64,000 nucleotides of DNA from Ptiloglossa arizonensis (lineage: Eukaryota; Arthropoda; Insecta; Hymenoptera; Colletidae), in NCBI RefSeq assembly GCF_051014685.1, contig NW_027478395.1, positions 372,001-436,000 of the forward strand, written 5' to 3'. The notes under the pieces are model-generated. The model made no database searches. It was not told where the DNA came from and saw only the letters and a list, made by a program, of their open reading frames with translations. Shown here piece after piece: positions 1 through 10,138 of the stretch. Both the position numbers and the translations under genes were made by a program. Numbering within the stretch: position 1 is the stretch's first letter; every line of letters begins with the position of its first letter.

Positions 1-177
1 GAAGCCAAGAAATGGTTGTGAAGGAAAAAAATTTTTCGCCGTTCTGCTGCTCCAAACGCTTAACCAGAATGGCCTAGGGAAAAAATACACATACCGTTGT
101 AATCGGGCGAGTTTCTACTTTCAGATGCGATAGGAATTTTTGGGTTAGGTCAATCCGTTCGCGAGATATGGGAGTTT
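1..177 (+). repeat. Monomer type P (exemplar)
   Basis: A 177-bp monomer beginning gaagccaag and marked by tggttgtgaagg, a long A-run into T-run near bases 25-36, and cgcc before ttctgctgctcc. The base after cgcc varies (g, t or a) between copies. Many copies carry gcgatagg in place of gcaatagg near base 128. P often occurs as tandem pairs (1 and 178; 12904 and 13081) and usually follows type U. Confidence 0.9.
92..108 (+). other. CENP-B-box-like 17-mer (one per monomer; exemplar)
   Basis: The 17 bases taccgttgtaatcgggc align without gaps to the mammalian CENP-B box consensus YTTCGTTGGAARCGGGA. Twelve of 17 positions match, and 7 of the 9 core positions in nTTCGnnnnAnnCGGGn, but the core TT is AC here. 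A core match this good is expected by chance in about every second 177-bp unit, so the evidence is weak to moderate. The segment recurs at the same place in most monomers. Types T and Y read accgctgtaatcggg, W reads accgtcgtaatcgggt and U reads accaatgtaatcggg. Binding by any CENP-B-like protein is not shown. Confidence 0.35.
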
Positions 178-354
178 GAAGCCAAGAAATGGTTGTGAAG
201 GAAAAAAATTTTTCGCCTTTCTGCTGCTCCAAACGCTTAACCAGAATGGCCTAGGGAAAAAATACACATACCGTTGTAATCGGGCGAGTTTCTACTTTCA
301 GATGCAATAGGAATTTTTGGGTTAGGTCAATCCGTTCGCGAGATATGGGAGTTT

Positions 355-531
355 GAAGCTAAGAAATGGTTGAGGAGACAACAAATTTTTCGCACTTCTG
401 CTGCTCCAAACGCTTAAACAGAATGGCCTAGGGCAAAAATACACATACCGTTGTAATCGGGCGAGTTTCTACTTTCAGATGCAATAGGAATTTTTGGGTT
501 AGGTCAATCCGTTCGCGAGATATGGGAGTTT
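355..531 (+). repeat. Monomer type Q (exemplar)
   Basis: A 177-bp monomer marked by gaagctaag, tggttgaggagacaac, cgcacttctg, ttaaacagaatgg and cctagggcaaaaatac. The linked set recurs many times, usually right after P. A sub-variant with cttctgttgctcc appears from about 34.7 kb onward, so it is a regional sub-lineage. Confidence 0.9.
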
Positions 532-708
532 GAAGCCAAGAAATGGTTGAGAAGGCAAAAAATTTTTCGCAATTCTGCTGCTTCAAACGCTTAACCAGAA
601 TGGCCTAGGGACAAAATACACATACCGTTGTAATCGGGCGAGTTTCTACTTTCAAATGCAATAGGAATTTTTGAGTTAGGTCAATCCGTTCGCGAGATAT
701 GAGAGTTT
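532..708 (+). repeat. Monomer type R (exemplar)
   Basis: A 177-bp monomer marked by gaagccaag, gagaaggcaaaaaattt, ctgctgcttcaaacgc, gggacaaaatac and tttcaaatgcaatagg followed by gagttagg. It commonly sits between Q and S, as in the order P-P-Q-R-S at 1-885 and again at 12904-13788. Confidence 0.88.
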
Positions 709-1239
709 GAACCTAAGAAATGGTTGAGAAGACAACAAATTTTCGCAATTCTGCTGCTCCAAACGCTTAACCAGAATGGCCAAGGGAAAAAAACACGCAT
801 ACCGTTGTAATCGGGCGAGTTTCTACTTTCAGATGCAATAGGAATTTTTGGGTTAGGTCAATCCGTAGGCGAGATATGGGTGTTTGAAGCCAAGAAATGG
901 TTGAGAAGGCAAAAAATTTTTCGCAATTCTGCTTCTCCAATCGTTTAACCAGAATGGCCTAGGGGAAAAATACACGTACCGTTGTAATCGGGCGAGTTTC
1001 TACTTTCAAATGCCATAGGAATGTTTGGGTTAGGTCAATCCGTTCGCGAGATATGAGAGTTTGAAGCTAAGAAATGGTGGAGAAGACAACAAATTTTTCG
1101 CGATTCTGCTGCTCCAAACGCTCAAACAGAATGGACTAGGGAAAAAATACACATACCGTTGTAATCGGGCGAGTTTCTACTTTCAAATGCAATAGGAATT
1201 TTTGAGTTAGGTCAATCCGTTCGCGAGATATGAGAGTTT

Positions 1240-1416
1240 GAACCTAAGAAATGGTTGAGAAGACAACAAATTTTTCGCAATTCTGCTGCTCCAAACGCTT
1301 AACCAGAATGGCCAAGGGAAAAAACACGCATACCGTTGTAATCGGGCGAGTTTCTACTTTCAGATGCAACAGGAATTTTTGGGTTAGGTCAATCCGTTCG
1401 CGAGATATTGGAGTTT
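1240..1416 (+). repeat. Monomer type S (exemplar)
   Basis: A 177-bp monomer marked by gaacctaag, gagaagacaac, cgcaattctg, atggccaaggg and aaaaaacacgcatacc, ending with gcaacagg and gagatattgg. The ccaagg variant destroys the cctagg palindrome found in most other types. S is normally followed by T. From about 30.4 kb some copies carry gggaaacaacacgc, another regional sub-lineage. Confidence 0.88.
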
Positions 1417-1591
1417 GAAGCCAAGAAATGGTTGAGAAGGAGAAAATTTTTCGTAATTCTGCTGCCCAAACGCTTAACCAGAATATCCTAGGGAAAAAAT
1501 ACACATACCGCTGTAATCGGGCTAGTTTCTACTTTCAGATGCCATCAGAATTTTTGGGTTAGGTCAATCTGTTTGCGAGATATGAGAGTTT

Positions 1592-1768
1592 GTAGCTAAG
1601 AAATGGTTTAGAAGACAACAAATTTTTCGCACTTCTGCTGCTCCAAACGCTTAATCCGAATGGCCTAGGGACTAAATACACATACCAATGTAATCGGGCG
1701 AGTTTCTACTTTCAGAGGCAATAGGAATTTTTGGGGTAGGTCAATCCGTTCGCGAGATATGGGAGTTT
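1592..1768 (+). repeat. Monomer type U (exemplar)
   Basis: A 177-bp monomer marked by gtagctaag, tggtttagaagacaac, aatccgaatgg, gggactaaatac, taccaatgtaatcggg, cagaggcaatagg and ggggtaggtc. The change from accgttg to accaatg removes the CpG in the CENP-B-like segment. U usually stands between T and P. Confidence 0.88.
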
Positions 1769-2122
1769 GAAGCCAAGAAATGGTTGTGAAGGAAAAAAAT
1801 TTTTCGCCTTTCTGCTGCTCCAAACGCTTAACCAGAATGGCCTAGGGAACAAATACAAATACCGTTGTAATCGGGCGAGTTTCTACTTTCAGATGCAATA
1901 GGAATTTTTGGGTTAGGTCAATCCGTTCGCGAGATATGGGAGTTTGAAGCTAAGAAATGGTTGAGGAGACAACAAATTTTTCGCACTTCTGCTGCTCCAA
2001 ACGCTTAAACAGAATGGCCTAGGGCAAAAATACACATACCGTTGTAATCGGGCGAGTTTCTACTTTCAGATGCAATAGGAATTTTTGGGTTAGGTCAATC
2101 CGTTCGCGAGATATGGGAGTTT

Positions 2123-2299
2123 GAAGCCAAGAAATGGTTGAGAAGGCAAAAAATTTTTCGCAATTCTGCTTCTCCAATCGTTTAACCAGAATAGCCTAGG
2201 GGAAAAATACACGTACCGTTGTAATCGGGCGAGTTTCTACTTTCAAATGCCATAGGAATGTTTGGGTTAGGTCAATCCGTTCGCGAGATATGAGAGTTT
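2123..2299 (+). repeat. Monomer type V (exemplar)
   Basis: A 177-bp monomer marked by ctgcttctccaatcgttt, cctaggggaaaaatac, acgtaccgttg and aaatgccataggaatgttt. A sub-variant with agaatagcctagg occurs in the copies at 2123, 5128, 7602 and 15734 and tags one HOR family. Copies at about 886, 21.6 kb, 24.4 kb, 28.3 kb, 28.8 kb, 33.1 kb, 38.7 kb and 40.8 kb have agaatggcctagg. Confidence 0.9.
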
Positions 2300-2476
2300 G
2301 AAGCTAAGAAATGGTTGAGAAGACAACAAATTTTTCGCGATTCTGCTGCTCCAAACGCTCAAACAGAATGGACTAGGGAAAAAATACGCATACCGTCGCA
2401 ATCGGGTGAGTTTCTACTTTCTGATGCAACAGGAATTTTTGGGTTAGGTCAATCCGTTCGCCAGACATGGGAGTTT
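2300..2476 (+). repeat. Monomer type W (exemplar)
   Basis: A 177-bp monomer marked by cgcgattctg, aacgctcaaacagaatgg, actagggaaaaaatacgc, accgtcgtaatcgggtgag, actttctgatgcaac and cgccagacatggg. This copy reads gtcgcaatc where its duplicates read gtcgtaatc. Type V precedes it in the HOR blocks seen. Chimeras that switch to another type in the second half occur at 1063-1239 and near 29.1 kb, 33.3 kb and 38.9 kb. Confidence 0.88.
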
Positions 2477-2653
2477 GAAGCTAAGAAATGTTTGACAAAA
2501 CAACAAATTTTTCGCACTACTGCTGCTCCAAACGCTTAACGAGAATGGACTAGGGAAAAAATACGCATACCGTTGTAATCGGGTGAGTTTCTACTTTCAG
2601 ATGCAACAGGAATTTTTGGGTTAGGTCAATCCGTTCGTGAGATATTGGAGTTT
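2477..2653 (+). repeat. Monomer type X (exemplar)
   Basis: A 177-bp monomer marked by aagaaatgtttgacaaaac, cgcactactg, ttaacgagaatggac and atcgggtgag. Near 21.9 kb and 24.8-25.0 kb a related form reads gtttgacaagac and aaatctttcgcacttctg. X follows W in the 17-monomer HOR and is otherwise rare. Confidence 0.85.
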
Positions 2654-4420
2654 GAAGCCAAGAAATGGTTGAGAAAGAAAAAATTTTTCGCAATTCTGCT
2701 GCTCCAAACGCTTAACCAGAATATCCTAGGGAAAAAATACACATACCGCTGTAATCGGGCTAGTTTCTACTTTCAGATGCCATCGGAATTTTTGGGTTAG
2801 GTCAATCCGTTTGCGAGATATGGGAGCTTGTAGCTAAGAAATGGTTTAGAAGACAACAAACTCTTCGCACTTCTGCTGCTCCAAACGCTTAACCAGAATG
2901 GCCTAGGGACAAAATACACATACCGTTGTAATCGGGCGAGTTTCTACTTTCAAATGCAATAGGAATTTTTGAGTTAGGTCAATCCGTTCGCGAGATATGA
3001 GAGTTTGAACCTAAGAAATGGTTGAGAAGACAACAAATTTTTCGCAATTCTGCTGCTCCAAACGCTTAATCCGAATGGCCTAGGGACTAAATACACATAC
3101 CAATGTAATCGGACGAGTTTCTACTTTCAGATGCAACAGGAATTTTTGGGTTAGGTCAATCCGTTCGCGAGATATTGGAGTTTGAAGCCAAGAAATGGTT
3201 GTGAAGGAAAAAAATTTTTCGCCTTTCTGCTGCTCCAAACGCTTAACCAAATGGCCTAGGGAAAAAACACACATACCGTTGTAATCGGGCGAGTTTCTAC
3301 TTTCAGATGCAACAGGAATTTTTGGGTTAGGTCAATCCGTTCGCGAGATATGGGAGTTTGAAGCTAAGAAATGGTTGAGGAGACAACAAATTTTTCGCAC
3401 TTCTGCTGCTCCAAACGCTTAAACAGAATGGCCTAGGGCAAAAATACACATACCGTTGTAATCGGGCGAGTTTCTACTTTCAGATGCAATAGGAATTTTT
3501 GGGTTAGGTCAATCCGTTCGCGAGATATGAGAGTTTGAAGCTAAGAAATGGTTGAGAAGACAACAAATTTTTCGCGATTCTGCTGCTCCAAACGCTCAAA
3601 CAGAATGGACTAGGGAAAAAATACGCATACCGTCGTAATCGGGTGAGTTTCTACTTTCTGATGCAACAGGAATTTTTGGGTTAGGTCAATCCGTTCGCCA
3701 GACATGGGAGTTTGAAGCTAAGAAATGGTTGAGGAGACAACAAATTTTTCGCAATTCTGCTACTCCAAACGCTTAACCAGACTGGCCTCGGGAAAAAATA
3801 CGCATACCGTTGTAATCGGGCGAGTTTCTACTTTCAGATGCAACAGGAATTTTTGGGTTAGGTCAATCCGTTCGCGAGATATTGGAGTTTGAATCCAAGA
3901 AATGGTTGAGAAGGAAAAAATTTTTCGCAATTCTGCAGCTCCAAACGCTTAACCAGAATATCCTAGGGAAAAAATGCACATACCGCTGTAATCGGGCTAG
4001 TTTCTACTTTCAGATGCAATAGGAATTTTTGGGTTAGGTCAATCCGTTCGCGAGATATGGGAGTTTGAAGCTAAGAAATGGTTGAGGAGACAACAAATTT
4101 TTCGCACTTCTGCTGCTCCAAACGCTTAAACAGAATGGCCTAGGGACTAAATACACATACCAATGTAATCGGGCGAGTTTCTACTTTCAGAGGCAATAGG
4201 AATTTTTGGGGTAGGTCAATCCGTTCGCGAGATATGGGAGTTTGAAGCCAAGAAATGGTTGAGAAGGCAAAAAATTTTTCGCAATTCTGCTGCTTCAAAC
4301 GCTTAACCAGAATGGCCTAGGGACAAAATACACATACCGTTGTAATCGGGCGAGTTTCTACTTTCAGATGCAACAGGAATTTTTGGGTTAGGTCAATCCG
4401 TTCGCGAGATATTGGAGTTT

Positions 4421-4596
4421 GAAGCCAAGAAATGGTTGAGAAGGAGAAAATTTTTCGTAATTCTGCTGCTCCAAACGCTTAACCAGAATATCCTAGGGAA
4501 AAAATACACATACCGCTGTAATCGGGCTAGTTTCTACTTTCAGATGCCATCGGAATTTTTGGGTTAGGTCAATCTGTTCGCGAGATATGGGAGTTT
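4421..4596 (+). repeat. Monomer type T, 176 bp (exemplar)
   Basis: A 176-bp monomer marked by gagaaggagaaaattt, cgtaattctg, cagaatatcctaggg, accgctgtaatcgggctag and gccatcgg, then caatctgtt. It is one base shorter than the standard monomer, so every T shifts the period by one base. The copy at 1417-1591 has a further one-base loss (ctgctgcccaaa) and is 175 bp. T is usually followed by U. Confidence 0.88.
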
Positions 4597-5127
4597 GTAG
4601 CTAAGAAATGGTTTTGAAGACAACAAATTTTTCGCACTTCTGCTGCTCCAAACGCTTAACCAGAATGGCCTAGGGACTAAATACACATACCGTTGTAATC
4701 GGGCGAGTTTCTACTTTCAGAGGCAATAGGAATTTTTGGGGTAGGTCAATCCGTTCGCGAGATATGGGAGTTTGAAGCCAAGAAATGGTTGTGAAGGAAA
4801 AAAATTTTTCGCCGTTCTGCTGCTCCAAACGCTTAACCAGAATGGCCTAGGGAAAAAATACACATACCGTTGTAATCGGGCGAGTTTCTACTTTCAGATG
4901 CGATAGGAATTTTTGGGGTAGGTCAATCCGTTCGCGAGATATGGGAGTTTGAAGCCAAGAAATGGTTGTGAAGGAAAAAAATTTTTCGCCTTTCTGCTGC
5001 TCCAAACGCTTAACCAGAATGGCCTAGGGAAAAAATACACATACCGTTGTAATCGGGCGAGTTTCTACTTTCAGATGCAATAGGAATTTTTGGGTTAGGT
5101 CAATCCGTTCGCGAGATATGGGAGTTT

Positions 5128-7601
5128 GAAGCCAAGAAATGGTTGAGAAGGCAAAAAATTTTTCGCAATTCTGCTTCTCCAATCGTTTAACCAGAATAGC
5201 CTAGGGGAAAAATACACGTACCGTTGTAATCGGGCGAGTTTCTACTTTCAAATGCCATAGGAATGTTTGGGTTAGGTCAATCCGTTCGCGAGATATGAGA
5301 GTTTGAAGCTAAGAAATGGTTGAGAAGACAACAAATTTTTCGCGATTCTGCTGCTCCAAACGCTCAAACAGAATGGACTAGGGAAAAAATACGCATACCG
5401 TCGTAATCGGGTGAGTTTCTACTTTCTGATGCAACAGGAATTTTTGGGTTAGGTCAATCCGTTCGCCAGACATGGGAGTTTGAAGCTAAGAAATGTTTGA
5501 CAAAACAACAAATTTTTCGCACTACTGCTGCTCCAAACGCTTAACGAGAATGGACTAGGGAAAAAATACGCATACCGTTGTAATCGGGTGAGTTTCTACT
5601 TTCAGATGCAACAGGAATTTTTGGGTTAGGTCAATCCGTTCGTGAGATATTGGAGTTTGAAGCCAAGAAATGGTTGAGAAAGAAAAAATTTTTCGCAATT
5701 CTGCTGCTCCAAACGCTTAACCAGAATATCCTAGGGAAAAAATACACATACCGCTGTAATCGGGCTAGTTTCTACTTTCAGATGCCATCGGAATTTTTGG
5801 GTTAGGTCAATCCGTTTGCGAGATATGGGAGCTTGTAGCTAAGAAATGGTTTAGAAGACAACAAACTCTTCGCACTTCTGCTGCTCCAAACGCTTAACCA
5901 GAATGGCCTAGGGACAAAATACACATACCGTTGTAATCGGGCGAGTTTCTACTTTCAAATGCAATAGGAATTTTTGAGTTAGGTCAATCCGTTCGCGAGA
6001 TATGAGAGTTTGAACCTAAGAAATGGTTGAGAAGACAACAAATTTTTCGCAATTCTGCTGCTCCAAACGCTTAATCCGAATGGCCTAGGGACTAAATACA
6101 CATACCAATGTAATCGGGCGAGTTTCTACTTTCAGATGCAACAGGAATTTTTGGGTTAGGTCAATCCGTTCGCGAGATATTGGAGTTTGAAGCCAAGAAA
6201 TGGTTGTGAAGGAAAAAAATTTTTCGCCTTTCTGCTGCTCCAAACGCTTAACCAAATGGCCTAGGGAAAAAACACACATACCGTTGTAATCGGGCGAGTT
6301 TCTACTTTCAGATGCAACAGGAATTTTTGGGTTAGGTCAATCCGTTCGCGAGATATTGGAGTTTGAATCCAAGAAATGGTTGAGAAGGAAAAAATTTTTC
6401 GCAATTCTGCAGCTCCAAACGCTTAACCAGAATATCCTAGGGAAAAAATGCACATACCGCTGTAATCGGGCTAGTTTCTACTTTCAGATGCAATAGGAAT
6501 TTTTGGGTTAGGTCAATCCGTTCGCGAGATATGGGAGTTTGAAGCTAAGAAATGGTTGAGGAGACAACAAATTTTTCGCACTTCTGCTGCTCCAAACGCT
6601 TAAACAGAATGGCCTAGGGACTAAATACACATACCAATGTAATCGGGCGAGTTTCTACTTTCAGAGGCAATAGGAATTTTTGGGGTAGGTCAATCCGTTC
6701 GCGAGATATGGGAGTTTGAAGCCAAGAAATGGTTGAGAAGGCAAAAAATTTTTCGCAATTCTGCTGCTTCAAACGCTTAACCAGAATGGCCTAGGGACAA
6801 AATACACATACCGTTGTAATCGGGCGAGTTTCTACTTTCAGATGCAACAGGAATTTTTGGGTTAGGTCAATCCGTTCGCGAGATATTGGAGTTTGAAGCC
6901 AAGAAATGGTTGAGAAGGAGAAAATTTTTCGTAATTCTGCTGCTCCAAACGCTTAACCAGAATATCCTAGGGAAAAAATACACATACCGCTGTAATCGGG
7001 CTAGTTTCTACTTTCAGATGCCATCGGAATTTTTGGGTTAGGTCAATCTGTTCGCGAGATATGGGAGTTTGTAGCTAAGAAATGGTTTTGAAGACAACAA
7101 ATTTTTCGCACTTCTGCTGCTCCAAACGCTTAACCAGAATGGCCTAGGGACTAAATACACATACCGTTGTAATCGGGCGAGTTTCTACTTTCAGAGGCAA
7201 TAGGAATTTTTGGGGTAGGTCAATCCGTTCGCGAGATATGGGAGTTTGAAGCCAAGAAATGGTTGTGAAGGAAAAAAATTTTTCGCCGTTCTGCTGCTCC
7301 AAACGCTTAACCAGAATGGCCTAGGGAAAAAATACACATACCGTTGTAATCGGGCGAGTTTCTACTTTCAGATGCGATAGGAATTTTTGGGGTAGGTCAA
7401 TCCGTTCGCGAGATATGGGAGTTTGAAGCCAAGAAATGGTTGTGAAGGAAAAAAATTTTTCGCCTTTCTGCTGCTCCAAACGCTTAACCAGAATGGCCTA
7501 GGGAAAAAATACACATACCGTTGTAATCGGGCGAGTTTCTACTTTCAGATGCAATAGGAATTTTTGGGTTAGGTCAATCCGTTCGCGAGATATGGGAGTT
7601 T
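5128..7601 (+). repeat. 14-monomer HOR copy (three monomers missing)
   Basis: A 2474-bp copy of the 17-monomer unit. The offset to the first copy is 3005 bp up to about 6316-6354 and 2474 bp from 6365, a step of exactly 531 bp or three monomers. The lost monomers correspond to about 3360-3890: Q, W and the monomer with ctgctactcc. The junction lies within the conserved gcaacagg...gagatat stretch, so no scar is visible. The rest of the unit is nearly identical to its neighbours. Confidence 0.9.
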
Positions 7602-10138
7602 GAAGCCAAGAAATGGTTGAGAAGGCAAAAAATTTTTCGCAATTCTGCTTCTCCAATCGTTTAACCAGAATAGCCTAGGGGAAAAATACACGTACCGTTG
7701 TAATCGGGCGAGTTTCTACTTTCAAATGCCATAGGAATGTTTGGGTTAGGTCAATCCGTTCGCGAGATATGAGAGTTTGAAGCTAAGAAATGGTTGAGAA
7801 GACAACAAATTTTTCGCGATTCTGCTGCTCCAAACGCTCAAACAGAATGGACTAGGGAAAAAATACGCATACCGTCGTAATCGGGTGAGTTTCTACTTTC
7901 TGATGCAACAGGAATTTTTGGGTTAGGTCAATCCGTTCGCCAGACATGGGAGTTTGAAGCTAAGAAATGTTTGACAAAACAACAAATTTTTCGCACTACT
8001 GCTGCTCCAAACGCTTAACGAGAATGGACTAGGGAAAAAATACGCATACCGTTGTAATCGGGTGAGTTTCTACTTTCAGATGCAACAGGAATTTTTGGGT
8101 TAGGTCAATCCGTTCGTGAGATATTGGAGTTTGAAGCCAAGAAATGGTTGAGAAAGAAAAAATTTTTCGCAATTCTGCTGCTCCAAACGCTTAACCAGAA
8201 TATCCTAGGGAAAAAATACACATACCGCTGTAATCGGGCTAGTTTCTACTTTCAGATGCCATCGGAATTTTTGGGTTAGGTCAATCCGTTTGCGAGATAT
8301 GGGAGCTTGTAGCTAAGAAATGGTTTAGAAGACAACAAACTCTTCGCACTTCTGCTGCTCCAAACGCTTAACCAGAATGGCCTAGGGACAAAATACACAT
8401 ACCGTTGTAATCGGGCGAGTTTCTACTTTCAAATGCAATAGGAATTTTTGAGTTAGGTCAATCCGTTCGCGAGATATGAGAGTTTGAACCTAAGAAATGG
8501 TTGAGAAGACAACAAATTTTTCGCAATTCTGCTGCTCCAAACGCTTAATCCGAATGGCCTAGGGACTAAATACACATACCAATGTAATCGGGCGAGTTTC
8601 TACTTTCAGATGCAACAGGAATTTTTGGGTTAGGTCAATCCGTTCGCGAGATATTGGAGTTTGAAGCCAAGAAATGGTTGTGAAGGAAAAAAATTTTTCG
8701 CCTTTCTGCTGCTCCAAACGCTTAACCAAATGGCCTAGGGAAAAAACACACATACCGTTGTAATCGGGCGAGTTTCTACTTTCAGATGCAACAGGAATTT
8801 TTGGGTTAGGTCAATCCGTTCGCGAGATATGGGAGTTTGAAGCTAAGAAATGGTTGAGGAGACAACAAATTTTTCGCACTTCTGCTGCTCCAAACGCTTA
8901 AACAGAATGGCCTAGGGCAAAAATACACATACCGTTGTAATCGGGCGAGTTTCTACTTTCAGATGCAATAGGAATTTTTGGGTTAGGTCAATCCGTTCGC
9001 GAGATATGAGAGTTTGAAGCTAAGAAATGGTTGAGAAGACAACAAATTTTTCGCGATTCTGCTGCTCCAAACGCTCAAACAGAATGGACTAGGGAAAAAA
9101 TACGCATACCGTCGTAATCGGGTGAGTTTCTACTTTCTGATGCAACAGGAATTTTTGGGTTAGGTCAATCCGTTCGCCAGACATGGGAGTTTGAAGCTAA
9201 GAAATGGTTGAGGAGACAACAAATTTTTCGCAATTCTGCTACTCCAAACGCTTAACCAGACTGGCCTAGGGAAAAAATACGCATACCGTTGTAATCGGGC
9301 GAGTTTCTACTTTCAGATGCAACAGGAATTTTTGGGTTAGGTCAATCCGTTCGCGAGATATTGGAGTTTGAATCCAAGAAATGGTTGAGAAGGAAAAAAT
9401 TTTTCGCAATTCTGCAGCTCCAAACGCTTAACCAGAATATCCTAGGGAAAAAATGCACATACCGCTGTAATCGGGCTAGTTTCTACTTTCAGATGCAATA
9501 GGAATTTTTGGGTTAGGTCAATCCGTTCGCGAGATATGGGAGTTTGAAGCTAAGAAATGGTTGAGGAGACAACAAATTTTTCGCACTTCTGCTGCTCCAA
9601 ACGCTTAAACAGAATGGCCTAGGGACTAAATACACATACCAATGTAATCGGGCGAGTTTCTACTTTCAGAGGCAATAGGAATTTTTGGGGTAGGTCAATC
9701 CGTTCGCGAGATATGGGAGTTTGAAGCCAAGAAATGGTTGAGAAGGCAAAAAATTTTTCGCAATTCTGCTGCTTCAAACGCTTAACCAGAATGGCCTAGG
9801 GACAAAATACACATACCGTTGTAATCGGGCGAGTTTCTACTTTCAGATGCAACAGGAATTTTTGGGTTAGGTCAATCCGTTCGCGAGATATTGGAGTTTG
9901 AAGCCAAGAAATGGTTGAGAAGGAGAAAATTTTTCGTAATTCTGCTGCTCCAAACGCTTAACCAGAATATCCTAGGGAAAAAATACACATACCGCTGTAA
10001 TCGGGCTAGTTTCTACTTTCAGATGCCATCGGAATTTTTGGGTTAGGTCAATCTGTTCGCGAGATATGGGCGTTTGTAGCTAAGAAATGGTTTTGAAGAC
10101 AACAAATTTTTCGCACTTCTGCTGCTCCAAACGCTTAA
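7602..10138 (+). repeat. Partial third copy of the 17-monomer HOR
   Basis: This copy matches the first unit at an offset of 5479 bp (3005 + 2474) and includes the three monomers missing from the second copy. Differences noticed are gactggcctaggg in place of cctcggg, and gatatgggcgtttgtag near 10065. At 10139 it leaves the template: the first unit continues ttaaccagaatgg, while here the sequence switches to the U form ttaatccgaatgg. About 14.3 of 17 monomers are present. Confidence 0.88.

Larger units (their letters stand above)
1..5106 (+). repeat. Large duplicated block, left copy (~29 monomers)
   Basis: This block matches 12904-18717. From 1 to about 790-838 the offset is 12903 bp; after that it is 13610-13611 bp, so the left copy lacks 707 bp (three 177-bp and one 176-bp monomers). 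The missing piece lies after an S monomer, where the left copy jumps into the end of a Q monomer just before an unusual V (gtaggcgagatatggg). Differences seen over the rest are few: 2399 (c/t), 3113 (a/g), a one-base loss near 1460 and a substitution opposite 16478. Identity drops sharply at 5107/18718. Confidence 0.88.
2123..5127 (+). repeat. 17-monomer HOR unit, full copy
   Basis: A 3005-bp unit of 17 monomers (17 x 177 minus 4). It starts with the V monomer carrying agaatagcctagg, then runs W, X, a T/Y-like monomer, a U-start/R-end monomer with caaactcttcgc, an S/U chimera, a 176-bp P with ttaaccaaatgg, then Q, W and further types. The same start recurs at 5128, 7602 and 15734. The tag gactggcctcggg near 3779-3793 is shared with the copy at 17.4 kb but not with the one at 9.2 kb, which reads cctaggg. 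The right-hand copy is therefore closer to this one. Confidence 0.88.

Noticed and set aside
73..78. cctagg palindrome once per monomer as a possible protein-binding or recombination site
   Set aside because: Six-base palindromes are expected by chance in 177 bp, and types S (ccaagg) and W (actagg) lack it with no other visible effect. It is useful as a restriction landmark only.
134..150. Telomere-like ggttagg in each monomer (tttttgggttaggtc)
   Set aside because: Only a single short match per monomer, not a tandem run of ttaggg or ttagg, and several types change it (gagttagg, ggggtagg). It is most simply part of the satellite consensus.
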